A stretch of DNA of 7,418 bases. It comes from JAEDES01 sp964470055. Lineage in GTDB: Bacteria > Bacillota_I > Bacilli_A > RF39 > UBA660. The notes beneath the pieces are model-generated. The model saw only the letters and a list, made by a program, of their open reading frames with translations. It searched no databases and was not told the origin of the DNA. Each line of letters opens with the position of its first letter. The first letter of the stretch is position 1. The stretch is taken from the NCBI GenBank assembly GCA_964470055.1, contig CAYXZZ010000061.1, positions 1-7,418 of the forward strand, read 5' to 3'. This document shows, in pieces, positions 1 to 5,831 of this stretch. A program made the translations under genes and the position numbers.

Positions 1-53
1 TTTGAAAATAGGTCATTTATTGCAACATAGAGTTCTTTTAGGTGATAGTTGCA
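1..53. mobile_element. End of a skin-like element inserted in sigK (partial, runs off the left edge)
   Basis: SigK similarity stops at the G of the codon after GAA AAT (about position 52). This is the ENE codon block, where from memory the Bacillus subtilis skin element joins at an AATGA repeat. AATG is present here and the next bases differ. Everything to the left lacks SigK coding similarity. A short dyad (TGCAAC 21-26, GTTGCA 48-53) flanks the breakpoint. No recombinase gene is visible, because at most about 53 bp of the element are in the window. The matching sigK 3' half and a SpoIVCA-type serine recombinase would be expected further left. Confidence 0.6.
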
Positions 54-376
54 TTTTCTATACATCTAGCACAATACGTAGTAATTTTAACTCCTTTATC
101 CGGTGAATAAGTATCAATTCCCTTAATTAAACCAATTGTCCCAATACTAATAAGATCTTCATTTGACACATATTTACTTTCATATTTTTTTATAATATGT
201 GCAACTAATCGTAAATTATGTTCGATAAGTTTATTTCTTGCCTCCTTATCTCCTTCCAACTTCAACTTAATAAACTTCTCTTCCTCTTCACTACTCAACG
301 GTTCCTTAAAAGCATCCGTTGAATAACTCCCAGTAAAACAAAATAAATTTTTTAAAACATCAAATAAAAAAAACAT
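38..376 (-). CDS. sigK: RNA polymerase sporulation sigma factor SigK, N-terminal part (interrupted gene)
   Basis: This encodes the N-terminal half of the late mother-cell sigma factor SigK. The 112 residues start with a hydrophobic, pro-sequence-like stretch (1-16), then the EPLSSEEEEKF block (25-35) and sigma region 1.2/2 with EHNLRLVAHI (52-61), DLISIGTIGLIKGI (74-87) and YCARCIEN (101-108). This matches Bacillus SigK/SpoIVCB closely. Intact SigK is about 230-240 residues and continues ENEILMHLR. Here the reading frame departs right after EN, adds ATIT and stops, so the end of region 2 and all of regions 3 and 4 are missing. The downstream sequence does not resume the SigK protein in any frame seen. 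The ATG at 374-376 has GGAG 9 bases upstream. The gene lies 46 bp downstream of the flippase gene on the same strand. I infer disruption by a skin-like element; a decayed pseudogene is the alternative. Confidence 0.88.
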   Translation of the reverse strand: MFFLFDVLKNLFCFTGSYSTDAFKEPLSSEEEEKFIKLKLEGDKEARNKLIEHNLRLVAHIIKKYESKYVSNEDLISIGTIGLIKGIDTYSPDKGVKITTYCARCIENATIT

Positions 377-401
377 ATAATCAACTCCAATGAATTATAT
401 G
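374..401 (-). promoter_or_regulatory. Perfect 8-bp dyad around the sigK start; possible hairpin or SigE/SigK-type promoter
   Basis: CATATAAT (374-381) and ATTATATG (394-401) form a perfect inverted repeat. Read on the minus strand, the sigK GGAG lies in the 12-nt loop and the ATG forms the end of the 3' arm. The 5' arm also reads CATATAATT, which resembles the CATA...T -10 of mother-cell sigma factors, with ACA about 18 bases upstream as a weak SigK-like -35. The inverted repeat is seen directly; both regulatory readings are inference, and the stem is AT-rich and so weak in RNA. Confidence 0.3.
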
Positions 402-422
402 TCTTAATTTAGCATTTTTTGT

Positions 423-1832
423 CTAACTACGTTTTAATTTTTTCCTAACACTATTCCATGTTCCAAGCAAAAACTCTTTATTAATAATCACTGCATAAAT
501 AACTACCACAACCAAATTAATAACATTTAAAATAACATTACGTTGATAATACAAGAAAATAGCAAAAGTAAAAATTAATATTGTTTTAAAAAAAATTCCC
601 TTCTCATATTTAATATTTAAATATTTCTTTAAATCAAAATGTCTATAAAGCATCATTACAAAATACGAAACCATTGTTGAAATAGCCGCAGCATAAAGAC
701 CAATATACTTAATAAGTGCTACATTAACAACAATATTTATAATTGCTCCCATAATAGAAGTCATTGCCACCTGTTTAGTCATCTTCTTCGCAATATAAAT
801 AGAACTATATAATGAAACTCCAATATTAAAAGTAACTCCTAAAGCCAAAATCGGAATATAAATAAAGGCCTCATTATAACTAGAATCAATCAATAATGGA
901 AACACAAATGGCATACAAGCAATCATTCCCACTCCTAATGAAGAAAAAAGTTTCACAACCGTATTACATATATCAGAAAAAAACTCATCTCGATCTTCAC
1001 TATTTATATGAAGTGTTGCACTCTCACACCAAGACATATTAAATATTGAAAAAACACTTGAAAGTAACGTTGGAAACTTATTACTAATTGAATAAATTCC
1101 ATTAGCCGCTGTACCTAGTACCAAAGAAATAATACTTCTATCACTAACACTCACTATCCACCAACTAATATCATTAGGAACCAAAGGTGCTGAATATTTA
1201 ATCATACTCTTAACCAATCCACCATTAACCAATTCCTTATCAAAATACTTATACATTTTTAATTTAATAAATAAATATAAGGCTCCAAGTCCATTTGCCA
1301 CTGCCATTGAAATAATCATTCCTGGCACCCTTAATCCACAAAAAACAATTAAAATAATGTTTAAAACAACAGTCATTACTCCAGTAATTATACACGCAAT
1401 AGAATAATCTAACGTCTTTCCAAAACCACGTGTCACCTGCAATAAATTACCAGTAATCGTACAAATAAATACATCAAATAAAATTAAGAGTCTATAATCA
1501 ATTTTTACAAACTGCGTTACAATTAAATACCCCCCACTAAATAACAATAAAGACATGAATAATATCATAAAATTATTAGTCATAACCTCTTTTGTATCTT
1601 TATCTTTCCCTCTAGCATCTATTAAAAATCTAAATACTCCCATCTCTAACTCGATCGTAATAAGTGGAACCAATAATCTAACATATGTCTGAATTAAATC
1701 AACAGTACCATACTGCGAAGTAGTTAAATAACCCGTATATAAAGGCAGTAAAAAGAAAGATATTAATTGCGTACATACCTTTCCTATAAATATAATAATT
1801 GTATTTTTAGCCAATTCTTTCTTTTTGCTCAC
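423..1832 (-). CDS. Wzx-type oligosaccharide flippase (MOP superfamily membrane protein)
   Basis: This is a polytopic membrane protein of the polysaccharide-flippase branch of the MOP exporter superfamily, expected to move lipid-linked oligosaccharide across the cytoplasmic membrane. Its 469 residues are typical in length. About 12-14 hydrophobic segments run along the protein, for example 11-35, 85-108, 113-131, 143-166, 170-190, 293-315, 321-347, 357-395, 413-428 and 432-450. Family-like blocks include SFFLLPLYTGYL (25-36), YGTVDLI (41-47), GVFRFLIDAR (65-74) and NGIYSISNKFPTLL (244-257). Translation starts at a GTG (1830-1832) with GGAG five bases upstream. That start lies inside the vanZ-like gene, overlapping it by 26 bp, which suggests coupled translation. 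No glycosyltransferases or polymerase are adjacent, so the substrate is unknown. A SpoVB-like role in the spore envelope is an alternative that the sequence does not favour strongly. Confidence 0.85.
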   Translation of the reverse strand: MSKKKELAKNTIIIFIGKVCTQLISFFLLPLYTGYLTTSQYGTVDLIQTYVRLLVPLITIELEMGVFRFLIDARGKDKDTKEVMTNNFMILFMSLLLFSGGYLIVTQFVKIDYRLLILFDVFICTITGNLLQVTRGFGKTLDYSIACIITGVMTVVLNIILIVFCGLRVPGMIISMAVANGLGALYLFIKLKMYKYFDKELVNGGLVKSMIKYSAPLVPNDISWWIVSVSDRSIISLVLGTAANGIYSISNKFPTLLSSVFSIFNMSWCESATLHINSEDRDEFFSDICNTVVKLFSSLGVGMIACMPFVFPLLIDSSYNEAFIYIPILALGVTFNIGVSLYSSIYIAKKMTKQVAMTSIMGAIINIVVNVALIKYIGLYAAAISTMVSYFVMMLYRHFDLKKYLNIKYEKGIFFKTILIFTFAIFLYYQRNVILNVINLVVVVIYAVIINKEFLLGTWNSVRKKLKRS

Positions 1833-2283
1833 GTCTTCTCCACATCCTTACCACAAATACTACTAATAAAATTCCTATACTTGCCCCAATTGTATCGATA
1901 ATAACATCCATAAACATTCCACTTCTACCAGGAACAAAATACTGATGTATCTCATCACTACAAGCATATATAAATGAAAAAATAATGGATAATAAACTAG
2001 ATTTACAGCCTAACGGTATCAATTCTATCACAAAACTAAAAATTAAAATCCCAAGTACGAAATAAACACTCAAATGTGCACCTTTTCGAACCGGTTTTAC
2101 TAAATAAGTAGTCCACTTTTCCTTCTCTTCTTCAGATAATTCCCTTCCCTTAACAACTTCCACAACTCTAATTATAAAGCCATCACTCTTTTTCGTCGAA
2201 ACAGAACCAGTATCACTAGAAAAAGAAAATATTAAACCCATCCAAAATATAATTAATATCAGTTTTATAATTTTCTTTATCAC
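1807..2283 (-). CDS. VanZ family membrane protein
   Basis: This is a small membrane protein of the VanZ family, named after a glycopeptide-resistance accessory protein; most members have no assigned function. Counting from the GTG at 2281-2283 (158 residues), it has an N-terminal hydrophobic segment (3-20) followed by FSFSS (19-23). The family signature RKGAHLSVYFVLG follows (66-78), then a hydrophobic segment, SDEIHQYFVPGR (109-120) and DVIIDTIGASIG (126-137), and a last membrane segment with an Arg-rich tail. I chose the GTG at 2283 because AAGGTG sits six bases upstream. An upstream in-frame GTG at 2292 would add three residues, but it coincides with that ribosome binding site. The gene overlaps the flippase start by 26 bp, so both are probably one operon. 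VanZ beside a flippase suggests an envelope role, but this is inference. Confidence 0.85.
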   Translation of the reverse strand: MIKKIIKLILIIFWMGLIFSFSSDTGSVSTKKSDGFIIRVVEVVKGRELSEEEKEKWTTYLVKPVRKGAHLSVYFVLGILIFSFVIELIPLGCKSSLLSIIFSFIYACSDEIHQYFVPGRSGMFMDVIIDTIGASIGILLVVFVVRMWRRREQKERIG

Positions 2284-2300
2284 TACATTCACCTTATTAA

Positions 2301-2329
2301 AATATATCTCTAAATAAAGAAAAAAGCAA
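2301..2329 (-). promoter_or_regulatory. Candidate sigma-A promoter of the vanZ-flippase operon
   Basis: On the minus strand, TTGCTT (2324-2329) and TATATT (2301-2306) are separated by exactly 17 bases. The -35 overlaps the 3' arm and U-tract of the preceding gene's terminator, so the leader would be only about 12-15 nt. The spacing is good; function is inferred. Confidence 0.42.
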
Positions 2330-2348
2330 GAAATTAGCCCTTTCTTGC
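2319..2348 (-). terminator. Intrinsic terminator after the Cys-rich gene
   Basis: The minus strand reads GCAAGAAA (2341-2348), a 7-nt loop, TTTCTTGC (2326-2333) and then six T residues. This is a perfect 8-bp stem beginning one base past the TAA of the Cys-rich gene. It separates that gene from the vanZ-flippase operon. Confidence 0.82.
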
Positions 2349-2349
2349 C

Positions 2350-3021
2350 TTAAACATCTGTAAACTTTCTTTTAGAAAAAACATTATATCCAGTACCTCT
2401 ATATCTTTCAACTGCCCTTTTTCTCTCCTCTGGAAAGGCTCTTGATAGTAAAGGAATAAACTTTTCTAATTCTTCCATCTCGCCTCTTGCCACATTTTTA
2501 AAATTCTTATTTAATATATCCAAAAATAAAGTCTCAACATCATAACTAACCTTTGCTTCTACTGTCATCCCCGTATAATTTTTAACAATCTTTCGCAATT
2601 GTTTTTGATATGGTTCCCATAGTTTTAACATTTCCAAAGGATCCTCATCTGGTCTACAAGGACCATCCTGTTTTCTTGAAGGAACCAAATTTCTACCTCC
2701 AAAAGGTCTGTGTTCATAGTCATAACTACACCCCTGATCCGTAAGCAACGAACATCTAGTCTTCATTGACACTAAATCAACAACGTCCCGATCAACATTT
2801 CTAGCCCTTAAGTACAAAAATGGCTCAGCAATAAACTTTCCATTATTTAAAGTCTTAAAATTAAGTGCCGCAACAATCGACTTATCTTCCATCGTCAATA
2901 CTTGCAACAACCCATTATACGTTAAATCATGAAAATCCTTCACTGAATAATCACAACCACATTTCTTACAGCATCTTCCTCCACATTCCTTACATATATC
3001 TAAATTCTCATGTTTTTGCAT
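2350..3021 (-). CDS. Cysteine-rich YkgJ-like protein, putative metal-cluster binding
   Basis: This is a soluble 223-residue protein with no signal peptide or membrane segment. Cysteines cluster at the N terminus (Cys10, 13, 17, 18, 21, 23, in a CxxCxxxCCxxCxC arrangement) and recur at Cys90, Cys98 and Cys122. The sequence TRCSLLTDQGCSYDYEHRP (88-106) resembles the second half of the YkgJ-type zinc/iron-chelating domain (C...GC.....RP). YkgJ proteins usually have a further Cys after RP; here the residues are FGGR, a variant I associate with uncharacterised clostridial homologues. The C-terminal 100 residues are helical and charged. The ATG at 3019-3021 follows AAGAAGTGA. The gene has its own extended -10 promoter and a strong terminator, so it is probably monocistronic. 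The biochemical role is unknown; only the metal-binding Cys pattern is visible. Confidence 0.72.
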   Translation of the reverse strand: MQKHENLDICKECGGRCCKKCGCDYSVKDFHDLTYNGLLQVLTMEDKSIVAALNFKTLNNGKFIAEPFLYLRARNVDRDVVDLVSMKTRCSLLTDQGCSYDYEHRPFGGRNLVPSRKQDGPCRPDEDPLEMLKLWEPYQKQLRKIVKNYTGMTVEAKVSYDVETLFLDILNKNFKNVARGEMEELEKFIPLLSRAFPEERKRAVERYRGTGYNVFSKRKFTDV

Positions 3022-3044
3022 CTAATCACTTCTTTTCGTTGCAT

Positions 3045-3053
3045 ATTATATCA
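3045..3053 (-). promoter_or_regulatory. Extended -10 promoter of the Cys-rich gene
   Basis: The minus strand reads TGATATAAT, a perfect TGnTATAAT extended -10, about 24 bases before the ATG. The -35 at 17 bp spacing (TTCCTT) is poor, as is common for extended -10 promoters. The start point would fall near 3038. Confidence 0.55.
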
Positions 3054-3068
3054 CACCAACCAGCAGAA

Positions 3069-3092
3069 AGGAAGTACCCTTTAGCACTTCCT
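3069..3092 (-). terminator. Possible terminator hairpin after the small membrane-peptide gene
   Basis: AGGAAGT (3069-3075) and ACTTCCT (3086-3092) form a perfect 7-bp stem with a 10-nt loop. The stem overlaps the stop codon of the small gene. On the minus strand it is followed only by TTTCTG, so the U-tract is weak. Confidence 0.45.
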
Positions 3093-3222
3093 ATCTATTA
3101 CAGCAACTATTGCCATCATTATTTCTAAATAAGAATAAAATTATAAATACTATTAAAATAATCCAAATCCAGTAACCACTATTGTTATTACATCCATAGT
3201 TGCAGCATCCACCATAATACAT
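3091..3222 (-). CDS. Small Cys/Gly/Asn-rich single-pass membrane peptide (YjcZ-like sporulation type)
   Basis: This is a short gene of 43 codons. The peptide begins MYYGGCCNYGC, continues with an Asn/Ser/Gly stretch, then has one strongly hydrophobic segment, WIWIILIVFIILFLF (residues about 18-32), and ends RNNDGNSCCNR. This layout of a Gly/Tyr/Cys-rich head, a WxW hydrophobic helix and a Cys-containing tail resembles the small YjcZ-like and other tiny membrane proteins often found in spore formers, but the match is by pattern only. The ATG at 3220-3222 has a strong AAAGGAG seven bases upstream. An ATG two codons earlier (3226-3228) is too close to that site. A TATAAT at 3243-3248 and a hairpin after the stop support an independent unit. 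The 3022-3291 intergenic stretch contains this gene and its signals. The function is unknown; a sporulation role is inferred from the organism. Confidence 0.72.
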   Translation of the reverse strand: MYYGGCCNYGCNNNSGYWIWIILIVFIILFLFRNNDGNSCCNR

Positions 3223-3242
3223 AGGCATTCTCCTTTCTATAT

Positions 3243-3273
3243 ATTATATTTAAATATGAAAAAAAGTTTCATA
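3243..3273 (-). promoter_or_regulatory. Candidate promoter of the small gene with an overlapping dyad
   Basis: The minus strand has TATAAT (3243-3248) and ATGAAA (3267-3272) 18 bases apart. The -35 overlaps an inverted repeat, TATGAAA (3255-3261) and TTTCATA (3267-3273), with a 5-nt loop. The dyad could be an operator or a weak end signal for the murE transcript. Both ideas are inference. Confidence 0.33.
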
Positions 3274-3291
3274 CCGCAACCTTTCTATAAA

Positions 3292-4740
3292 TTATCTTGA
3301 TATTTCTTCTTTTAAATTTCTATTTACTACAGCCTGATAAGCCTCTTCAACATCATTAAAATAAATAGTTTCATTCTTTAATTTCTGATATGTTTCATTA
3401 CCTTTTCCAAGTATTAAAACCATATCCTTTTCATTTGCCATATTTATTGCTTTTTGAATGGCTTCTCTTCTATCAATTACTATTTCATAATTATCCTTAA
3501 TACCCTTAAAGTTTCTAATAATATCTTCACAAATCATAGCCGGTTCTTCGCTTCTAGGATCTTCATACGTAAAAATCGCATAAGTTGCATTATTTACCAC
3601 GACATCTCCTACTTGTGGTCTTTTTATAGAATCCCTTTCTCCCGCTTGTCCAATTACCACAATACTTCGATTAATATCCAAAGTATGTACAAAGTTAAGT
3701 AATCTAGTTATTCCATTAGGCGTATGAGCATAATCAACCATAACATAGTAAGGTGTCTTCGTATTAAGTAATTGTAATCTACCATCTACATTTAAACTAC
3801 TAATATTTTTTAGTAAATCTTCTAGTTTAAAACCTAATTCCAAACAAGTAAGTAAAGCAGCAGCCAAATTAGATACATTAAAATCCCCAAGTAATGGACT
3901 TTCAACATCAAAATAATTTCCTTTATAATTAAAAGTAATATCTGTTTTATTAGGAAATACTTTAAAATTAACTATTTGTAAAGTATTGTCACTACCTAAT
4001 CCATACGTATAAACTTGTCCATTACAAGCAGCAAGCACTACATCATAATATCTATCATCTTTATTTAAAATACAGATTCCATCACTCTTAGTCTGTTTGA
4101 ATAATTGTAACTTACACGCAACATAATTTTCAAAAGAACCATGAATATTTAAATGTTCACTAGTAATATTCGTATAAACTGCCACATCATACTGCATTGC
4201 TTGAAGTCTTCCTCTAAAAAATGCCTCACTACTAGCCTCAGTTGCCGCATACTTACAATTAAATCTTACAAACTCATCCAAGTAATCATACAACAAATGT
4301 GCATCAGGTGTCGTATTTGGATTATCTCCACTAAAAGCCGCACAACTTCTTCCATTAGTTCCAATATATCCACAAGTATCACTACCAATTAAACTTTGAA
4401 TAATAGTAGACGTACTTGTTTTCCCATCAGTTCCAGTAACACCAATCATCTTAAGTTTAGTATCTGGATAATCATAAAACTTCTGACATAAATATGGAAG
4501 TTCTCGATTAGTATCTGGAACCTTAATAATTGGAATCGTTTTTTCTCCAACATCTTTACTGACAATAACTGCTGCCGCTCCATTTTCAATAGCCGAATCA
4601 ATAAAATCATGTCTATCAGCAGTAACACCCATTGTACATACAAATAAATCTCCAGGTTCAACCTCTTTAGAATTAATTGCTATTCTTTTAATAACTATAT
4701 CTGTCCCCACTCCTGGATACAAATCATTTAATTTTTTCAT
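3292..4740 (-). CDS. murE: MurE-family UDP-N-acetylmuramyl-tripeptide synthetase
   Basis: This cytoplasmic ATP-dependent Mur ligase adds the third amino acid to UDP-MurNAc-L-Ala-D-Glu in peptidoglycan synthesis. From the ATG it has 482 residues, the usual MurE length. The N-terminal UDP-binding domain covers about 1-92. The central ATPase domain has the P-loop GVTGTDGKT (100-108), NTTPD (142-146), TEASSE (167-172), TNITSEHLNIHG (190-201) and the carbamylated-lysine site CKLQLF (Lys210). The C-terminal domain has VDYAHTPNG (335-343), GERDSIKRP (367-375), YEDPRSEEP (392-400) and GKGNETYQ (445-452). The specificity motif is EDPR in place of the classical DNPR, and GKGHE reads GKGNE. Arg is kept, which leans towards meso-diaminopimelate, but Lys or Orn cannot be excluded. 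I chose the ATG at 4738-4740 because GGTGA lies at proper distance; a TTG at 4746 abuts that site. Confidence 0.9.
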   Translation of the reverse strand: MKKLNDLYPGVGTDIVIKRIAINSKEVEPGDLFVCTMGVTADRHDFIDSAIENGAAAVIVSKDVGEKTIPIIKVPDTNRELPYLCQKFYDYPDTKLKMIGVTGTDGKTSTSTIIQSLIGSDTCGYIGTNGRSCAAFSGDNPNTTPDAHLLYDYLDEFVRFNCKYAATEASSEAFFRGRLQAMQYDVAVYTNITSEHLNIHGSFENYVACKLQLFKQTKSDGICILNKDDRYYDVVLAACNGQVYTYGLGSDNTLQIVNFKVFPNKTDITFNYKGNYFDVESPLLGDFNVSNLAAALLTCLELGFKLEDLLKNISSLNVDGRLQLLNTKTPYYVMVDYAHTPNGITRLLNFVHTLDINRSIVVIGQAGERDSIKRPQVGDVVVNNATYAIFTYEDPRSEEPAMICEDIIRNFKGIKDNYEIVIDRREAIQKAINMANEKDMVLILGKGNETYQKLKNETIYFNDVEEAYQAVVNRNLKEEISR

Positions 4741-4757
4741 TTTCAATCACCATCTTT

Positions 4758-4786
4758 ATTATACAGTAAAGATTTTGTAATTTAAA
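4758..4786 (-). promoter_or_regulatory. murE promoter
   Basis: The minus strand has TTTAAA (4781-4786), 17 bases, then a perfect TATAAT (4758-4763), about 18 bases before the murE ATG. It lies back to back with the arginase promoter. Confidence 0.5.
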
Positions 4787-4795
4787 GTTTTTTCC

Positions 4796-4824
4796 TTGAT
4801 ATAACATTTAATTTACGTTAAAAT
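4796..4824 (+). promoter_or_regulatory. Arginase promoter (sigma-A type)
   Basis: TTGATA (4796-4801) and TAAAAT (4819-4824) are separated by exactly 17 bases. AGGTGA (4831-4836) and the ATG at 4843 follow. It fits a vegetative promoter divergent from murE. Confidence 0.62.
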
Positions 4825-4842
4825 TAGTTAAGGTGATAAATA

Positions 4843-5796
4843 ATGAAAACAATGATTATTGGTGCCGGAAGTGATTTAGGTGTCCATATTGATGGAGCCC
4901 ACTTAGGACCAGTTCAACTTAGTAATGATTTACAAAGTTTCTACAAAGGTGACAGAATCTCATTTATTCAAGATGAAAGTATCTTAAAAAGTAGAAATCT
5001 CTCTGATAGACGAAAAAATGAATACGAAATTGATCGTTTTAATACAACTTTATATAAAGTCATCTGTGAAAAAATCGGCCAAGATTTCTTTCCCATTTTA
5101 ATCGGTGGAGATCATTCCGTGGCTGTATCTTCTGCTCTCGCAAGCGTCAAAAAATATAATGACCTTGGTATAATTTGGATAGATGCCCATGCTGACTATA
5201 ACACCTTTGATACTACAATTACAGGTAATATTCACGGTCTTCCACTAGCCGCTATAACTGGTTATAAAAATCATGAATTAAGATATTTTCACGATGGCAA
5301 TACTATCCATCCCACCAAAGCAGTCATAGTTGGCGCCAGAAGTATCGATCCTGCCGAACAAGAAAATCTTAAATATTCCGGTGTCACAGTCTTCACTATG
5401 AATGACATCAAAGAAAAAGGTCTCGACCAGGTTATGGAAGAAGCCTTCCAAATAGCCGGAGAAAAAACCAAAGGTATTCATATAAGTTATGACCTAGATG
5501 TAATTGATCCTACTTTTGCCCCAGGAGTATCCGTTCCAGAATATGATGGCTTAGATGTTGACCAAGCCATGAAAATAAATGAAATTATTATAAAACATAT
5601 GGAACAAGTCGTCTCATACGACCTAGTAGAATATAACCCATTAAGAGATATTGAACGAAAAACTGAACAAATTGCAGTTAATCTTCTTGCTCAAATAATT
5701 AAAGCAGCCGAAAGAAAAGACAAATATGGAAAAATAAATCTTAACCAACCACAAGCAGAAAGAAACTTATCAGAACTAAAGAAAACTTCGAACTAA
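4843..5796 (+). CDS. rocF: Arginase (ureohydrolase family)
   Basis: This is a binuclear manganese hydrolase that should convert arginine to ornithine and urea in the cytoplasm. It has 317 residues. Metal ligands are all visible: His91 in GGDHS (88-92), Asp114, His116 and Asp118 in DAHAD, and Asp217 and Asp219 in SYDLDVIDP. Arginase-like substrate-pocket features include Asn120, GNIHG (128-132, with the catalytic-proton His131), GARSIDPAE (164-172) and Glu263 in VEYNP. These, and the overall match to Bacillus RocF, favour arginase over agmatinase or formiminoglutamase. The usual DGLDP reads DVIDP, and the usual Ser before GNIHG is Thr. A charged tail of about 25 residues extends past the normal C terminus. 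AGGTGA lies six bases before the ATG. The gene is monocistronic, with its own promoter and terminator, divergent from murE. The exact substrate is inferred. Confidence 0.83.
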   Translation: MKTMIIGAGSDLGVHIDGAHLGPVQLSNDLQSFYKGDRISFIQDESILKSRNLSDRRKNEYEIDRFNTTLYKVICEKIGQDFFPILIGGDHSVAVSSALASVKKYNDLGIIWIDAHADYNTFDTTITGNIHGLPLAAITGYKNHELRYFHDGNTIHPTKAVIVGARSIDPAEQENLKYSGVTVFTMNDIKEKGLDQVMEEAFQIAGEKTKGIHISYDLDVIDPTFAPGVSVPEYDGLDVDQAMKINEIIIKHMEQVVSYDLVEYNPLRDIERKTEQIAVNLLAQIIKAAERKDKYGKINLNQPQAERNLSELKKTSN

Positions 5797-5808
5797 TCGA
5801 AGTTTTTT
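5782..5808 (+). terminator. Intrinsic terminator of the arginase gene, probably bidirectional
   Basis: AAAACTTCGA (5782-5791), loop ACTAA and TCGAAGTTTT (5797-5806) form a perfect 10-bp stem ending in a T run. The TAA stop codon of the arginase gene lies in the loop. The opposite strand also ends in T residues, so it can serve the convergent secreted-protein gene, whose stop is at 5832. Confidence 0.85.
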
Positions 5809-5831
5809 CATTACTTAAATAACTTTTTATT

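Noticed and set aside
1..56. A simple sequencing frameshift in sigK
   Set aside because: None of the three minus-strand frames past the break resumes the conserved EILMHLR and following SigK sequence.
2865..3128. Plus-strand open frame of 87 codons over the start of the Cys-rich gene
   Set aside because: It is antisense to a gene with clear ribosome site and cysteine pattern, and its protein is low-complexity and family-free.
3255..3273. Inverted repeat TATGAAA/TTTCATA as a strong murE terminator
   Set aside because: The stem is almost all A/T with no clean T run after it, so I list it only as part of a possible promoter/operator.
3454..4661. Open frames on either strand inside murE (3454-3702, 4153-4392, 4446-4661)
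   Set aside because: All overlap the conserved MurE coding frame and have composition expected of shadow frames.
5278..5481. Minus-strand frames inside the arginase gene
   Set aside because: They lie opposite conserved arginase motifs and lack a ribosome site or recognisable family.
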